From Novosphingobium sp. (GTDB lineage Bacteria > Pseudomonadota > Alphaproteobacteria > Sphingomonadales > Sphingomonadaceae): a stretch of DNA of 64,000 bases. The stretch is taken from positions 124,001 through 188,000 of the forward strand of contig JAGHZR010000006.1 in the NCBI GenBank assembly GCA_017745295.1, written 5' to 3'. Made by a program: the position numbers and the translations under genes. The first letter of the stretch is position 1; every line of letters begins with the position of its first letter. Under the pieces are notes generated by a model, which ran no database searches, was not told the origin of the DNA, and saw only the letters and a list, made by a program, of their open reading frames with translations. Below are positions 44,906 to 53,690 of the stretch, piece after piece.

Positions 44906-45442
44906 GTGCCTAAATCGAATCTCTTTCCATTGAGCTTGCTGGCGGTTGCGGGCGTTTTCGCGCTTGCCGCCTGCTCCCCGCAATCGGCCGGACCGGTCTC
45001 CACGCCGCCGCCTGCTGCAGTGCCGGAAACGATCGCGATCGCGGTCGGGCCGTGTTTCGGTTTCTGCCCGGTCTATGATGTGCGAGTGGCTCCTGCCGGT
45101 TCCGTGACGTTCGAAGGCCAGCGCCACACGGCGGTGTTGGGTGTGAAGCAGCGGGAGGCGGGAGAAAAGACTTACCGCGCGCTGGCCGAGGCGCTGGCGC
45201 CCTTCCGGCCTGCGGATGGAGCGACCGCCCGTGTCGAATGCGACGCGGCGATCAGCGATACTTCGTCCTATACGATCACCTGGACCGACGCGGCGGGGCG
45301 CACGACGACCGCCACGCACCAGCGCGGCTGCTCCGGTGGTCCCGGTCAGGCGCTGGACGGTGTACTGAAGAATCTCCCCGAGCGTCTCGGCATCGAGGGC
45401 TGGGCTGCGCAGGTCACGCGTCAGGGCGTCTCGCGAGGCTGA
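44906..45442 (+). CDS. DUF6438-type lipoprotein
   Basis: A 178-residue predicted lipoprotein with lipobox FALAAC and then the DUF6438 signature VGPCFGFCPVYDVRV, with two Cys that could pair. The rest is a small beta domain with another Cys pair (VECDAAIS, HQRGCSGG). GTG 44906 is preferred because GGGAG lies about 10 bases before it and it starts the signal. Function unknown. Confidence 0.75.
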   Translation: MPKSNLFPLSLLAVAGVFALAACSPQSAGPVSTPPPAAVPETIAIAVGPCFGFCPVYDVRVAPAGSVTFEGQRHTAVLGVKQREAGEKTYRALAEALAPFRPADGATARVECDAAISDTSSYTITWTDAAGRTTTATHQRGCSGGPGQALDGVLKNLPERLGIEGWAAQVTRQGVSRG

Positions 45443-45452
45443 TCGAACGGAC

Positions 45453-45484
45453 CCGACCGGGAAGCCTGCACGCTTTCCGGTCGG
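45453..45484. terminator. Hairpin between convergent lipoprotein and secreted-protein genes
   Basis: Arms ccgaccgggaagc and gctttccggtcgg pair at 12 of 13 positions with a 6-base loop, in the 51-base gap between two convergent genes. Confidence 0.7.
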
Positions 45485-45493
45485 GGTTCCGTG

Positions 45494-46018
45494 TCAGCGG
45501 TCAGCGTTTTCGTAGGCTTCCAAAGCCTTGCGATCCTCGTCCGAGACGAATTCGCAGGCAAGCAGGGTCTTGCCTTCCATAGCCGGTCCCTCGCGGGCGA
45601 CGATGGAAATGAGGCCGAGGTCCTTCAGTGCCTGCTGGTCGTCGGACAGGACGCGCGCGAAGCCCAGGGTGGAGGCGCCGAGCAAGTGGCTCTCTTCCGG
45701 CGCAAGACCATAGCGGCGGGCGAGTTCGGCAGCGACAGGCCCGTCGAGCAACACGCCGACCGACATGCCCGCAAAGACCACCTCCTGCGTGGTGAACCCG
45801 TCCCTCTCGATAGGCTGCGGCAGGCGGTAGATCGCGGCGCCAAGCGTGGAGGTATCCGGCTGTGCGAGTTTTTCGGCGGCTTCGTAAAGCTCCGTCGCAT
45901 TGGCAGTCGTGTAGGGCGGCTGGCACAAGGCGGCGGCGAAGAAGTCGGGAGCGGCGGCCATGGCCGGGGCGCTGCCGGATGCCAGGGCGGCGGCGACAAG
46001 GGCAATCTTGCGGATCAT
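45494..46018 (-). CDS. Secreted protein of unknown function
   Basis: A 174-residue exported protein (signal MIRKIALVAAALASGSAPAMAA). The mature part is mixed helix and strand, with a single Cys near each end. I do not recognise a family. It lies 45 bases after the next unknown secreted-protein gene on the same strand and may share its transcript. Confidence 0.75.
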   Translation of the reverse strand: MIRKIALVAAALASGSAPAMAAAPDFFAAALCQPPYTTANATELYEAAEKLAQPDTSTLGAAIYRLPQPIERDGFTTQEVVFAGMSVGVLLDGPVAAELARRYGLAPEESHLLGASTLGFARVLSDDQQALKDLGLISIVAREGPAMEGKTLLACEFVSDEDRKALEAYENADR

Positions 46019-46063
46019 GGCTGGGCTATGCTGGAAAAGTTCACGCTTATCAATCGATTGAGA

Positions 46064-46693
46064 TCAGCGTTTGGGTGCCTTGGGTTTCTGCGAGCGGACT
46101 TCTCCGAGCAGGATGCCGAGATGCTTTTCCGCTTCCGCCGCGTCTTTCTGCGGGAAAGCGGCGGTCATGCGTCCGCTCCAGTATCCGTAGTTCACGGTCG
46201 TCAGGCTGAAGAGCCAGGGCTGGTTGTCGCGATAGCCGCTGAACGTGCCGCGATAGGCTTCGAGGCGCCGGTTGGTCGGGATCTTCGCCGGACCTTCTGA
46301 TGCGATCGACGGGGCGGCGAAGTGCGACATCGCCGCCTGCCGCATGATCATGTAATGATCGCGGGCCGACATCTGGTCGATATGGACGATAGCCATGCGA
46401 ACGACGAGGTGATCCTTGCCGGAGTCCAGCGGTCGGTCGTAACCGATGGCGATATATTCGCCGCTCGGGTCGAAGGTCTTTTCGTTGAGGCGCTTGAAGC
46501 CGTCGAACTCGGCGGGAAAGTGCAGTCCGCTGGCGGTGTGGATCAGCGTGGTGCCGTCCGCCGCGCGGGTGAAGCCTTCAGGAATCTCGTCGGACACCGA
46601 TACGGCGGCGGCCTCCTGAACTTGCGCCGACGCGGGTGTGACGGAAAGAAGGGCCAGAGCTGCGACCGGGCCGAAAATCATCGACGACTTCAT
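46064..46693 (-). CDS. Secreted protein of unknown function
   Basis: A 209-residue exported protein with signal MKSSMIFGPVAALALLSVTPASAQ. The mature part has a fold of alternating strands (YIAIGYDRP, HLVVRMAIVHID, LFSLTTVNYGYWSG) and a helical end. No family or catalytic motif was recognised. ATG 46693 is preferred to an upstream ATG at 46726 because it begins the signal peptide. Confidence 0.75.
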   Translation of the reverse strand: MKSSMIFGPVAALALLSVTPASAQVQEAAAVSVSDEIPEGFTRAADGTTLIHTASGLHFPAEFDGFKRLNEKTFDPSGEYIAIGYDRPLDSGKDHLVVRMAIVHIDQMSARDHYMIMRQAAMSHFAAPSIASEGPAKIPTNRRLEAYRGTFSGYRDNQPWLFSLTTVNYGYWSGRMTAAFPQKDAAEAEKHLGILLGEVRSQKPKAPKR

Positions 46694-46850
46694 GGTACGT
46701 CCCCCATTATTGATCGTGACGCACAACGGCGCGTCACTGTCGCCGGCAATTCTAGAGCCAACGGGAGAGCCTGATCAATATCTGAATTCGCTGGAATTTA
46801 TCCAAAACCTTCCAGCGAAATGGCTGGGGATGCGATCGCCTTTCCTGTTC

Positions 46851-47741
46851 TTAAATCGTCTTGCTGGCCGCTGCGAAGTCCGCGAGCATGCGCTCCACGT
46901 CCGGCTCCCGGCCGGTAAAGCGCGCGAAGGCGTGGGCGGCCTGCATCACCGCCATGCCGCCGCCGTTCAGCGTGGCGCAGCCGATCTCCCGCGCGGCCTT
47001 GAGCAGTTCGGTTTCGAGTGGGAAGTAGATCACATCGGAAACCCACATGTCGCGCGTCAGCAGAGCCGGGTCGAAAGGCAGGCCGGGATGGCTGAGCATG
47101 CCCACGGGCGAGCACTGGACCACGCCGTCCGCGCCCGCGATCGCCTCGACTGCCGAGCTGGCGGCAGTCACTTCGGCCTCAGGGAACAGTGCGGCGAGGC
47201 GCTTTGCAAGAGCCTCCGCGCGCTTGGTGGCGGGATCGAAGATCGCCAGCCGCTCGGCACCGAGGTCGAGGTGGGCATAGCCGACCGCCGAAGCCGCGCC
47301 CCCCGCGCCGATCATCGCCACGTTCGCGCGCGCCAGTACGCCGAGTGAGGCGAGGAAGCTGGCGCGGTAGCCGGACCAGTCGGTATTGTCGCCGATCCGC
47401 TTTCCGTCCCGCAGCAACACGGTGTTGACCGCGCCGAGCTTGGCGGCGGCTTCGGACAGTTCGTCCATCAGCGGCACGACCGCCTGCTTGAACGGGTGGG
47501 TGACGTTGGTGCCGTCGAACCCGAGCGCGGCCATGGTCTTCAGGAAATCGCCCAGGTCGCTTGCGTCGAAGCCGATCACGTCGCTGTCGAGGATGCGGTA
47601 GACCAGCGGCAGGCCAAGCGCCTTGGCCTCGGTCTGGTGCATTGCCGGACTGCGCGAGCCGCCGATGCCGGAACCGATCAGGCCGCAAAGGATAGACTGG
47701 CGAATGGACGAGCGCGAGGGCGCCGCAGCGGGCGTGGTCAT
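46851..47741 (-). CDS. aroE: Shikimate/quinate dehydrogenase, AroE type
   Basis: A 296-residue NAD(P)-dependent dehydrogenase. It has the substrate-binding SRSPAMHQ, catalytic Lys in NVTHPFKQAVVP, Asp in IGDNTDWSGY and a Rossmann motif IGAGGAASAVGYA. Interconverts dehydroshikimate and shikimate (or the quinate pair). It lies 28 bases after an aromatic-acid MFS transporter and a LysR gene, so it probably serves shikimate or quinate uptake and catabolism rather than being the housekeeping biosynthetic copy. Confidence 0.87.
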   Translation of the reverse strand: MTTPAAAPSRSSIRQSILCGLIGSGIGGSRSPAMHQTEAKALGLPLVYRILDSDVIGFDASDLGDFLKTMAALGFDGTNVTHPFKQAVVPLMDELSEAAAKLGAVNTVLLRDGKRIGDNTDWSGYRASFLASLGVLARANVAMIGAGGAASAVGYAHLDLGAERLAIFDPATKRAEALAKRLAALFPEAEVTAASSAVEAIAGADGVVQCSPVGMLSHPGLPFDPALLTRDMWVSDVIYFPLETELLKAAREIGCATLNGGGMAVMQAAHAFARFTGREPDVERMLADFAAASKTI

Positions 47742-47769
47742 GTCAAAGTCCTTGGTAACGATGGAGCGC

Positions 47770-49119
47770 TCAGCGCTGCCCGGGCATGCGGATAAACGTC
47801 ACGGCGAGGCCTGCCAGCACGGCGGGCACGGCGAAGATCGCGAAGATGGCGGAAAGCGGCACCTTCTCGGCCAGCAGCACGCCGCCCAGCATCGGGCCGA
47901 TCACCGCGCCGATGCGGCCCACGCCCATGGCCCAGCCGAGGCCGGTGCTGCGCACTTGCGGCGGGTAGAAGCTGGTGGCGAGCGGGTAGCAGCCGTTGAA
48001 GCCGCCCTGGATGAAGGCGCCGATGAAGAAGGCGGTCAGCAAGGTCGCGGCGATCGTCATCGAGACCGCGCCGAACACGACAAGGGCGACGGCGGCCAGC
48101 ACCATGTAGAGCAGGATCAGGCGGCGCAGGTCGATGCGGCTGGCGATAAGGCCGATCGAGGTAATGCCGATGAAGGCGCCGATGTTGTAGACTGCACCGG
48201 CGTAGATCGCCTGGGTCGAGGGGAGACCGGCCTCGACGGCGAGCTTGGGGATCCAGCTGATGACGAAGTAGAGGGTCATGAAGCCGAAGATCGTGGCGGT
48301 CCAGAGCAGGATCGTGCCGGTGGTGCGGCCTTCGCCGAGCACGCCGCGCAGGCCGACGGAATGGCTTTCGGCGGTGCGGCGCTCGGGCAGGGCCTCCAGG
48401 GTGGGGCGGCCGAGCGAGGGGAGCAGGCGATTGGCCTTGGCGAGCGCGCCCTTGGGCTGATGGGCCAGCAGGAAATCGACCGATTCCGGCAGAAGCACCC
48501 AGACCAGCGGCAGCGCCAGCAGGCAGAGCGTAGCCGCGCCCAGCAACATCGCCTGCCAGCCATGGGTGTCGATCTGGTGTGCGACGATGAAGCCGGTGAG
48601 CGTCGCGCCGACCGGATACCCGGCCTGCAGGAAGCCCACCGCGAATGTGCGGTGCTTGGCCGGTGCATATTCGGCGGTCAGCGCGGCCATGCTGGCGAGC
48701 ACGGTGCCGATGCCGATGCCGACGACGAAGCGCGAGACGATCAGTTCGGCGATCGAACCGGCGATCGCCGAGCCGAACATCGCCACGGTCATCATCACCA
48801 GCGAAGCGATGATGAGCTTGCGGCGGCCGAACTTGTCGGCCAGCGGCGCGATCAGCAAGCCGCCCGCGGCCATGCCCGCAAGGCTGGAACTGAACACGAC
48901 GCCGAGGCTTTCCGGGCTGACCTTCCAGTCGGCGGAAAGTGCGGGGGCGACGTAGGAGAGGATGAGCACGTCCATGCCGTCCAGCATGTTGAGCAGGAAG
49001 CAGACGGCGACCACGAGCACCTGCCGCGCGGTCCAGCCGTCGACGTTCTGCGAGGCGGTCTCGCCCACCGTCACGTAAGGACGCACGGATACCGATCCTG
49101 CGGCGGAATAGCTGGCCAT
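47770..49119 (-). CDS. MFS transporter, aromatic acid:H+ symporter type
   Basis: A 449-residue transporter with 12 predicted helices. Family marks are NMLDGMDVLILSYVAPAL in helix 1 (the DGxD-type motif of aromatic-acid symporters), the loop LADKFGRRKLI and a long central loop. ATG 49119 is preferred: AAAGG lies about 9 bases upstream, and an upstream start adds a polar extension. It probably imports shikimate, quinate or a related aromatic acid for the AroE-type enzyme encoded next. Confidence 0.87.
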   Translation of the reverse strand: MASYSAAGSVSVRPYVTVGETASQNVDGWTARQVLVVAVCFLLNMLDGMDVLILSYVAPALSADWKVSPESLGVVFSSSLAGMAAGGLLIAPLADKFGRRKLIIASLVMMTVAMFGSAIAGSIAELIVSRFVVGIGIGTVLASMAALTAEYAPAKHRTFAVGFLQAGYPVGATLTGFIVAHQIDTHGWQAMLLGAATLCLLALPLVWVLLPESVDFLLAHQPKGALAKANRLLPSLGRPTLEALPERRTAESHSVGLRGVLGEGRTTGTILLWTATIFGFMTLYFVISWIPKLAVEAGLPSTQAIYAGAVYNIGAFIGITSIGLIASRIDLRRLILLYMVLAAVALVVFGAVSMTIAATLLTAFFIGAFIQGGFNGCYPLATSFYPPQVRSTGLGWAMGVGRIGAVIGPMLGGVLLAEKVPLSAIFAIFAVPAVLAGLAVTFIRMPGQR

Positions 49120-49262
49120 GGTAACGCCTTTCCCATCCTCGGCGGCGCTTGCCTTGCGCCTGTTGTCGTCCGGCTGCTCGGTGCCGGGACTTGTGAACCT
49201 TGCGAGCTGGATCAACGGTGTTTGATCCGGGGGCGCATTGCCAGACATTGCGGGACTGTGAC

Positions 49263-50213
49263 TTATAGCGTTATGTTATGGGCTATAACTCTTGGCAGGT
49301 TCATCAGGATGTTGCGGGCGATCTCCTCGAAGGTTTCGCCGACCAGGGTGCGCGCCACGTCGAGGTTGCGGCTGACGTAGACGGGCAGGAGCCCCGGCGA
49401 CTCGAACTCCAGGAAGCGCACGGTATCGGCATGGGGCTGCATGGCGGTAAAGCTGTCGACCAGTGCGATGCCCATGCCTTGCGCGACGAAGGCCACGGCG
49501 GTCTCGGCGAAACGGATATAGGTCGAGACCTCGAGTTCCTCGCCCGCATCGGCATACATCCGGGCGATGATCCGGCCGTGGGGGGTGTCCTCTTGGAAGG
49601 ACTGGATGCGCTCGCCCTTGAGGTCCGCGACGGTGATCCGCTCGCGCTCAGCGAGGGGATGCCCGGCCGGCACGGCGCAGACCATGCGGCCGTTGCCGAT
49701 GCGGCTGGAGAGCACGTTGGGATGGTCGATCGGGAACACCGTGAGCGCATAGTCGCCGCGCTGGAGCGCAAGCCAGTCGTCGGCCTGCTCCACCGAGAGA
49801 ATGTCGAACTGGATGGTGAGGTCGGGGTAGTTGGTGGTCAGGCGCGAGAGCATCTGCGGCACGACGGAATGGCCCAGCGAGGGCGAGGCGCCGACCCGGA
49901 ACGTGCGATCCTCGCCCTTGGCGAGACGGCGGACGACATGTTCGAGGTCGTTGAAGCCCTTGTAGATCTGTTCGATCTCCTCGAACAAGACGCGGGCCTC
50001 GTTGGTGGGAACCAGCCTGCCGCGCGTACGGTCGAACAAGCGGAAATGGAGCTTGTCCTCCATATGTCCGAGCATGCGGCTGAGGCCGGGCTGCGAGGTG
50101 CCCAGCATCCGCGCGGCGCCGCTCACCGTCTTGGCGATCATTACCGCACGGAATATCTCGATCTGCCTGATGGTCAGCGGCTGGAAGTGCGAGGGGATTG
50201 GGTAGCCTTCCAA
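49263..50213 (-). CDS. LysR-family transcriptional regulator
   Basis: A 316-residue regulator. The N-terminal helix-turn-helix reads TIRQIEIFRAVMIAKTVSGAARMLGTSQPGLSRMLGHMEDKL, followed by a periplasmic-binding-protein-like effector domain (about 95-300). It is upstream of the MFS transporter and aroE on the same strand and likely activates them with an aromatic or alicyclic acid as inducer. The palindrome gataatt-N4-aattatc at 50231-50248 is just upstream and could be its own binding site. Confidence 0.9.
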   Translation of the reverse strand: MEGYPIPSHFQPLTIRQIEIFRAVMIAKTVSGAARMLGTSQPGLSRMLGHMEDKLHFRLFDRTRGRLVPTNEARVLFEEIEQIYKGFNDLEHVVRRLAKGEDRTFRVGASPSLGHSVVPQMLSRLTTNYPDLTIQFDILSVEQADDWLALQRGDYALTVFPIDHPNVLSSRIGNGRMVCAVPAGHPLAERERITVADLKGERIQSFQEDTPHGRIIARMYADAGEELEVSTYIRFAETAVAFVAQGMGIALVDSFTAMQPHADTVRFLEFESPGLLPVYVSRNLDVARTLVGETFEEIARNILMNLPRVIAHNITL

Positions 50214-50375
50214 AATACCTCATGAACTGAGATAATTATAGAATTATCATGGGTCAGGCAAATTTTCAAGATCAAAAATATGATACAAACCGTGATACAA
50301 GCCTGCAGTCGATGTCGCTCTCAGTTGCGCAACGCCCGCGCCAGTCGGTCAAACGCCGTTTCTCACCTCTGTGAC

Positions 50376-50584
50376 TTAGCACTACTTTGGCAGAAGTTTG
50401 CTGGAGTGTCTGATGAGGCTACATCCGCAGTGAGGGCATTGCTCCGGCGGTGAGCGAGACAGGCGGTCAAGGATGGCTTGGCGCACTGCCGACAAGGTGG
50501 GTTGGGGAGGCGGGCCAAGGACTCTTTTTTTGCCCCGCCTGAGCGAGCCTTCGGGACTGCAGAAAGGCGTAGGCCATCATCGAC
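50376..50584 (-). mobile_element. IS701-type element, 3'-end remnant
   Basis: About 205 bases nearly identical to 51976-52185. The terminal repeat CACTACTTTGGCAGAAGT is at 50380-50397 and is preceded by TTAG, which fits the YTAR target preference of IS701-type elements. It stops abruptly where an IS3-type end begins at 50585. The preceding 160 bases (50214-50375) hold no gene. Confidence 0.8.
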
Positions 50585-50670
50585 TGAGGTGGTCCCGCTT
50601 TCTTGGACAGTTTGGCGGCTAAGTTAAGCTAATCCCAGATGTCGTTCACGCCGCCTGTTTGATCATCAGA

Positions 50671-51534
50671 TCATGGGGGGTATGCCCCATGATCTGATTG
50701 CCTGATCCGCCCATAGGCCTCGGCCGGGGTTTTTCCGGCCAGGCCCGAGTGCGGACGCTGGGTGTTGTAATAGGTGATCCAGCGGCCAAGGCCAGCTTTC
50801 AACTCCGAGCCGGTCTCGAAGGCGTGGAGATAAACGCATTCGTACTTCAGGGATCGCCAAAGGCGTTCGATGAAGACATTGTCCATCCACCGGCCCCGCC
50901 CGTCCATGCTTATGCAAACCTCGGCCTCGCGCAGCACAGTGGTGAAGGCCTGCGACGTGAACTGGCTGCCTTGGTCGGTGTTGAAGATCTCGGGCTTGCC
51001 GTAGCGAGCCAGCGCCTCCTCCAGCGCCGCGATGCAGAACCCTGCATCCATCGTATTCGATAGCCGCCACGCCAGCACCTTCCGGGTTGCCCAGTCCTTG
51101 ATCGCAACCAGGTACAAGAAGCCGCGCCGCATCGGGATGTAAGTCACATCGGCGCACCAGACCTGATTGGGCCGGTCGATCACCAACTTGCGCAGCAGAT
51201 ACGGATAGACCCGGCGCTGCGGGTGCGGATCACTTGTGCGCGGCCGCTGGTAGATCGGCGTCAGGCCCATCTTCGCCATCAGCCGCCGGGCCCGGCGGCG
51301 ACCAACCTCATGGCCTGCGCGCCGCAGGTGACGTGCCATCTGCCGACTGCCGTACCAAGGGCAGTCCAAGAACGTCGCATCGATCACCGTCATCAGCGCC
51401 AGCGTCTCATCCGTTTCCGGCACAGGCGCATAATAATACGATGAACGGCCAATCGAAAGCAGGCGACATTGCGCCGAGATCGACAGGCGGTGGTGAGCAG
51501 GTTCGACCATCGCCCGCCTCCGCTCCACGCTCAT
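50671..51534 (-). CDS. IS3-type transposase OrfB (DDE integrase domain)
   Basis: A 287-residue frame with the rve catalytic core: Asp in VWCADVTYIPM, Asp in FNTDQGSQFTS and Glu in NVFIERLWRSLKYE, with YNTQRPHSGLAGKTPAEAY at the C-terminus. All three catalytic residues are present. It overlaps the orfA stop as ATGA; in this family OrfA and OrfB are usually joined by frameshifting. Confidence 0.9.
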   Translation of the reverse strand: MSVERRRAMVEPAHHRLSISAQCRLLSIGRSSYYYAPVPETDETLALMTVIDATFLDCPWYGSRQMARHLRRAGHEVGRRRARRLMAKMGLTPIYQRPRTSDPHPQRRVYPYLLRKLVIDRPNQVWCADVTYIPMRRGFLYLVAIKDWATRKVLAWRLSNTMDAGFCIAALEEALARYGKPEIFNTDQGSQFTSQAFTTVLREAEVCISMDGRGRWMDNVFIERLWRSLKYECVYLHAFETGSELKAGLGRWITYYNTQRPHSGLAGKTPAEAYGRIRQSDHGAYPP

Positions 51535-51815
51535 CGACTGAAGGCTTTCGCTAAAAAATCCCGCTCCACCACCAGTTGCCCGATCTTGGCGTGCAGCTTC
51601 TCTACCTCGCTCTCGCTGGCAGCCTTGACCGCATCGCCGGCTGCGGAGAACGTGCCTGCCATCCCGTCAATAGCCTGCCGCTTCCAGGAGGTGATCATCG
51701 TATGGTGCACGCCATGCTTGGCTGCCGGCTCCGCCAGCGTCAGGTCACCCCGGATCGCTTCCAGCGCCACCTTGGCTTTGAAATCGGCGCTATAGCACTT
51801 TGTTGTCAGCGAGAT
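51531..51815 (-). pseudogene. IS3-type transposase OrfA, start lost
   Basis: The family text begins TTKCYSADFKAKVALEAIRGDLTLAEPAAKHGVHHTMITSWKRQAI and ends in a leucine-zipper-like helix before the orfB overlap. At the expected initiator there is a CTG, and the frame runs upstream into unrelated sequence, so the 5' end of the element appears replaced. Confidence 0.65.
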
Positions 51816-51975
51816 GAAGTCGCGACGGCGGTTTGAGGCCGACGCCCTCAAGCTGGAAGCCTCATAATTGAGCAATGCAGATGAAGGACGGTTACGCATT
51901 AAAACGCCGCCCGCGCCTAAATCTGCTCAGAAAGTCTAACCCTAAAATTGTCCTTCGTAGCTTTGTCCACGTGAC

Positions 51976-53414
51976 CTAGCACTACTTTGGCAGAAGTTTG
52001 CTGGAGTGTCTGATGAGGCTACATCCGCAGTGAGGGCATTGCTCCGGCGGTGAGCGAGACAGGCGGTCAAGGATGGCCTGGCGCACTGCCGGCAAGGTGG
52101 GTTGGGGAGGCGGGCCAAGGACTCTTTTTTCCCCGCCCCGCCTGAGCGAGCCTTCGGGACTGCAGAAAGGCGTAGGCCATCATCGACATCAAGGCATGGC
52201 GGTGAAGTCCAGCCCAGGATCGTCCTTCGAAGTGATCCAACCCCAATTCTTCCTTGAGTTGCTGATGCGCTTGTTCGCAGATCCAGCGCGCTTTGATCGC
52301 GCCGGCGAGAGCCTTGATCGGAGTGTCGCCGGGCAGATTGGAGAGATAGTATTTTCGCTCGCCATTCGAGCGATGCTCACCCACCAGCCAGGCTTCCTCA
52401 CCTGGCATGTGCTGGGCCCCGGCAGAGCCGATCCGCTGAGGCGCACCATCGGCAATGCGCACGCGCATGGCCGCAAAGCGGGCCGTCAGTCGTCCCTTGG
52501 TTCCCTTGCGCCAACTGACCTGCCGCCACTTCGCAGTTTCGAGCATCGCGTGCGCGGCCATTGATTTGACGTCCGGCACATGCCGTACCCGAGGGCGACC
52601 GCGGCCTGCGACCGGGAAGATCAGTTGCACGTTGGCCGGATAGACCTTCTGGTGCCTGGGGATGCCGACAGCCCAGCAGAGGCCGCGTGTACTCAGCGCC
52701 TACCGGAACGGAGCCGACAGCCCGTAACCGGCATCGGCCAGCACACAGCCGAAGCGCACGCCGGCAGCGATGATGCGATCGATCTCCTCGATCGCGATCT
52801 CGGGCTTGGTGCGATATTCCTGCAAAGGAGCAGGCACGCCCGACTTGTCCATGCGAGCGGTATCGCTTGTCCAGCTTTCCGGCAGGAACAGTCGCAAGCT
52901 CAGCATGAGCGGAACTTCGCTCGAAGCCAGCGTCACTGACACCAGCGTCTGACAGTTGGCATTCTTCCCGAGCGCCGTGGCATACTGCGGCGCGACGCCA
53001 ACCGAGGCCTTGCTCTTCTTTGGCAAGGCAGTGTCGTCGATGATCAGCCAGGCTCTATCGCCACCAACCAATTCATCCGCCTGGCTCCACAAGGTCGCTT
53101 CCAACGGGGCGCTGTCCCACAGACCGGCCCCGATGAAATGATGAAGCCGGTCATAAGGGATCGCATCTGAGCGGGCTGCCATGGGCTGGATGCTTTTGCG
53201 ATCACCGGGTCCGATCAGACCAGCAATATAGGCTGGGCACATTCGACGCCGCGTCTTGTTCCCCAAGGCTTCCAGATAAGGCGCCAGCCAACGCTCAAGA
53301 TCCGCCTGCCAGGCTTCGTCCATCGCCAGCCTCCGTCAAAGCTGGCTCCCCATGAATCACGCAATCAGCGACATGGGAATCCCAAAAATCATACTTCTGC
53401 CAAAGTAGTGCTAG
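51976..53414 (-). mobile_element. Complete IS701-type insertion sequence with target duplication
   Basis: Terminal inverted repeats of 18 bases, CACTACTTTGGCAGAAGT at 51980-51997 and its complement at 53393-53410, are identical. Each is flanked by CTAG (51976-51979 and 53411-53414), a 4-base YTAR target duplication as expected for IS701-type elements. The duplicated flank shows the copy inserted here as a unit. Confidence 0.85.
52067..53323 (-). pseudogene. IS701-type transposase, frameshifted
   Basis: The N-terminal half (ATG 53323, ERWLAPYLEALGNKTRR to VLADAGYGLSAPFR) carries catalytic Asp regions in AWLIIDDTALPKKSK and VLADAGYG. The C-terminal half (VQLIFPVAGRGRPR to HQQLKEELGLDHFEGRSW) continues in another frame. 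The shift is at about 52680-52715. The Glu of the DDE triad is probably in QLKEELGLDHFEGRSW. The split protein is likely inactive unless a programmed frameshift operates. Confidence 0.8.
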
Positions 53415-53424
53415 GAACTGAGCG

Positions 53425-53690
53425 ATGATCGAGTCTCTTTCCTCCGCCCGCCACAGCACGCAGCGCCTGCGGCGGATCGAGGACTTGGAGCCGCGCCTCT
53501 TCTCAAGCGAGATAAAGTGCAACTATATCCGCGAGTAGCGAGTTTCGCGACCTGGTTTGGATGCCGTCCAGACATCGTGAATGCGGAAGGGCTGCGCCGT
53601 TTCTTCTTCAACCACATGCACTCAATGGGCGTAAACTCGCGCGTAAATTTGGCCACGCATATGACACGGACTATTAGCGCAGAAATCTAC
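53425..53690 (+). pseudogene. Tyrosine integrase N-terminal fragment, frameshifted
   Basis: Two short frames read as one family: RLRRIEDLEPRLFSSEIKCNYIR (53425-53535) continues, after a shift near 53520-53535, as RVASFATWFGCRPDIVNAEGLRRF. This matches the SAM-like N-terminal domain of phage-type integrases often found with IS91-like elements. The catalytic domain is absent. It directly follows the IS701-type element and marks the edge of the lower-GC block. Confidence 0.6.

Larger units (their letters stand above)
50585..51815 (-). mobile_element. IS3-type insertion sequence, one end missing
   Basis: The left terminal sequence TGAGGTGGTCCCGCTTTC (50585 onward) is typical of IS3-family ends. 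Two overlapping transposase frames follow on the minus strand. No matching inverted end was found upstream of orfA, and orfA lacks a normal start, so the right end is probably lost near 51815. The 160 bases from there to 51975 hold no recognisable gene. Confidence 0.72.

Noticed and set aside
50214..50375. Possible gene between the LysR gene and the IS remnant
   Set aside because: No frame of useful length with a start and ribosome site; only the short palindrome at 50231-50248 stands out.
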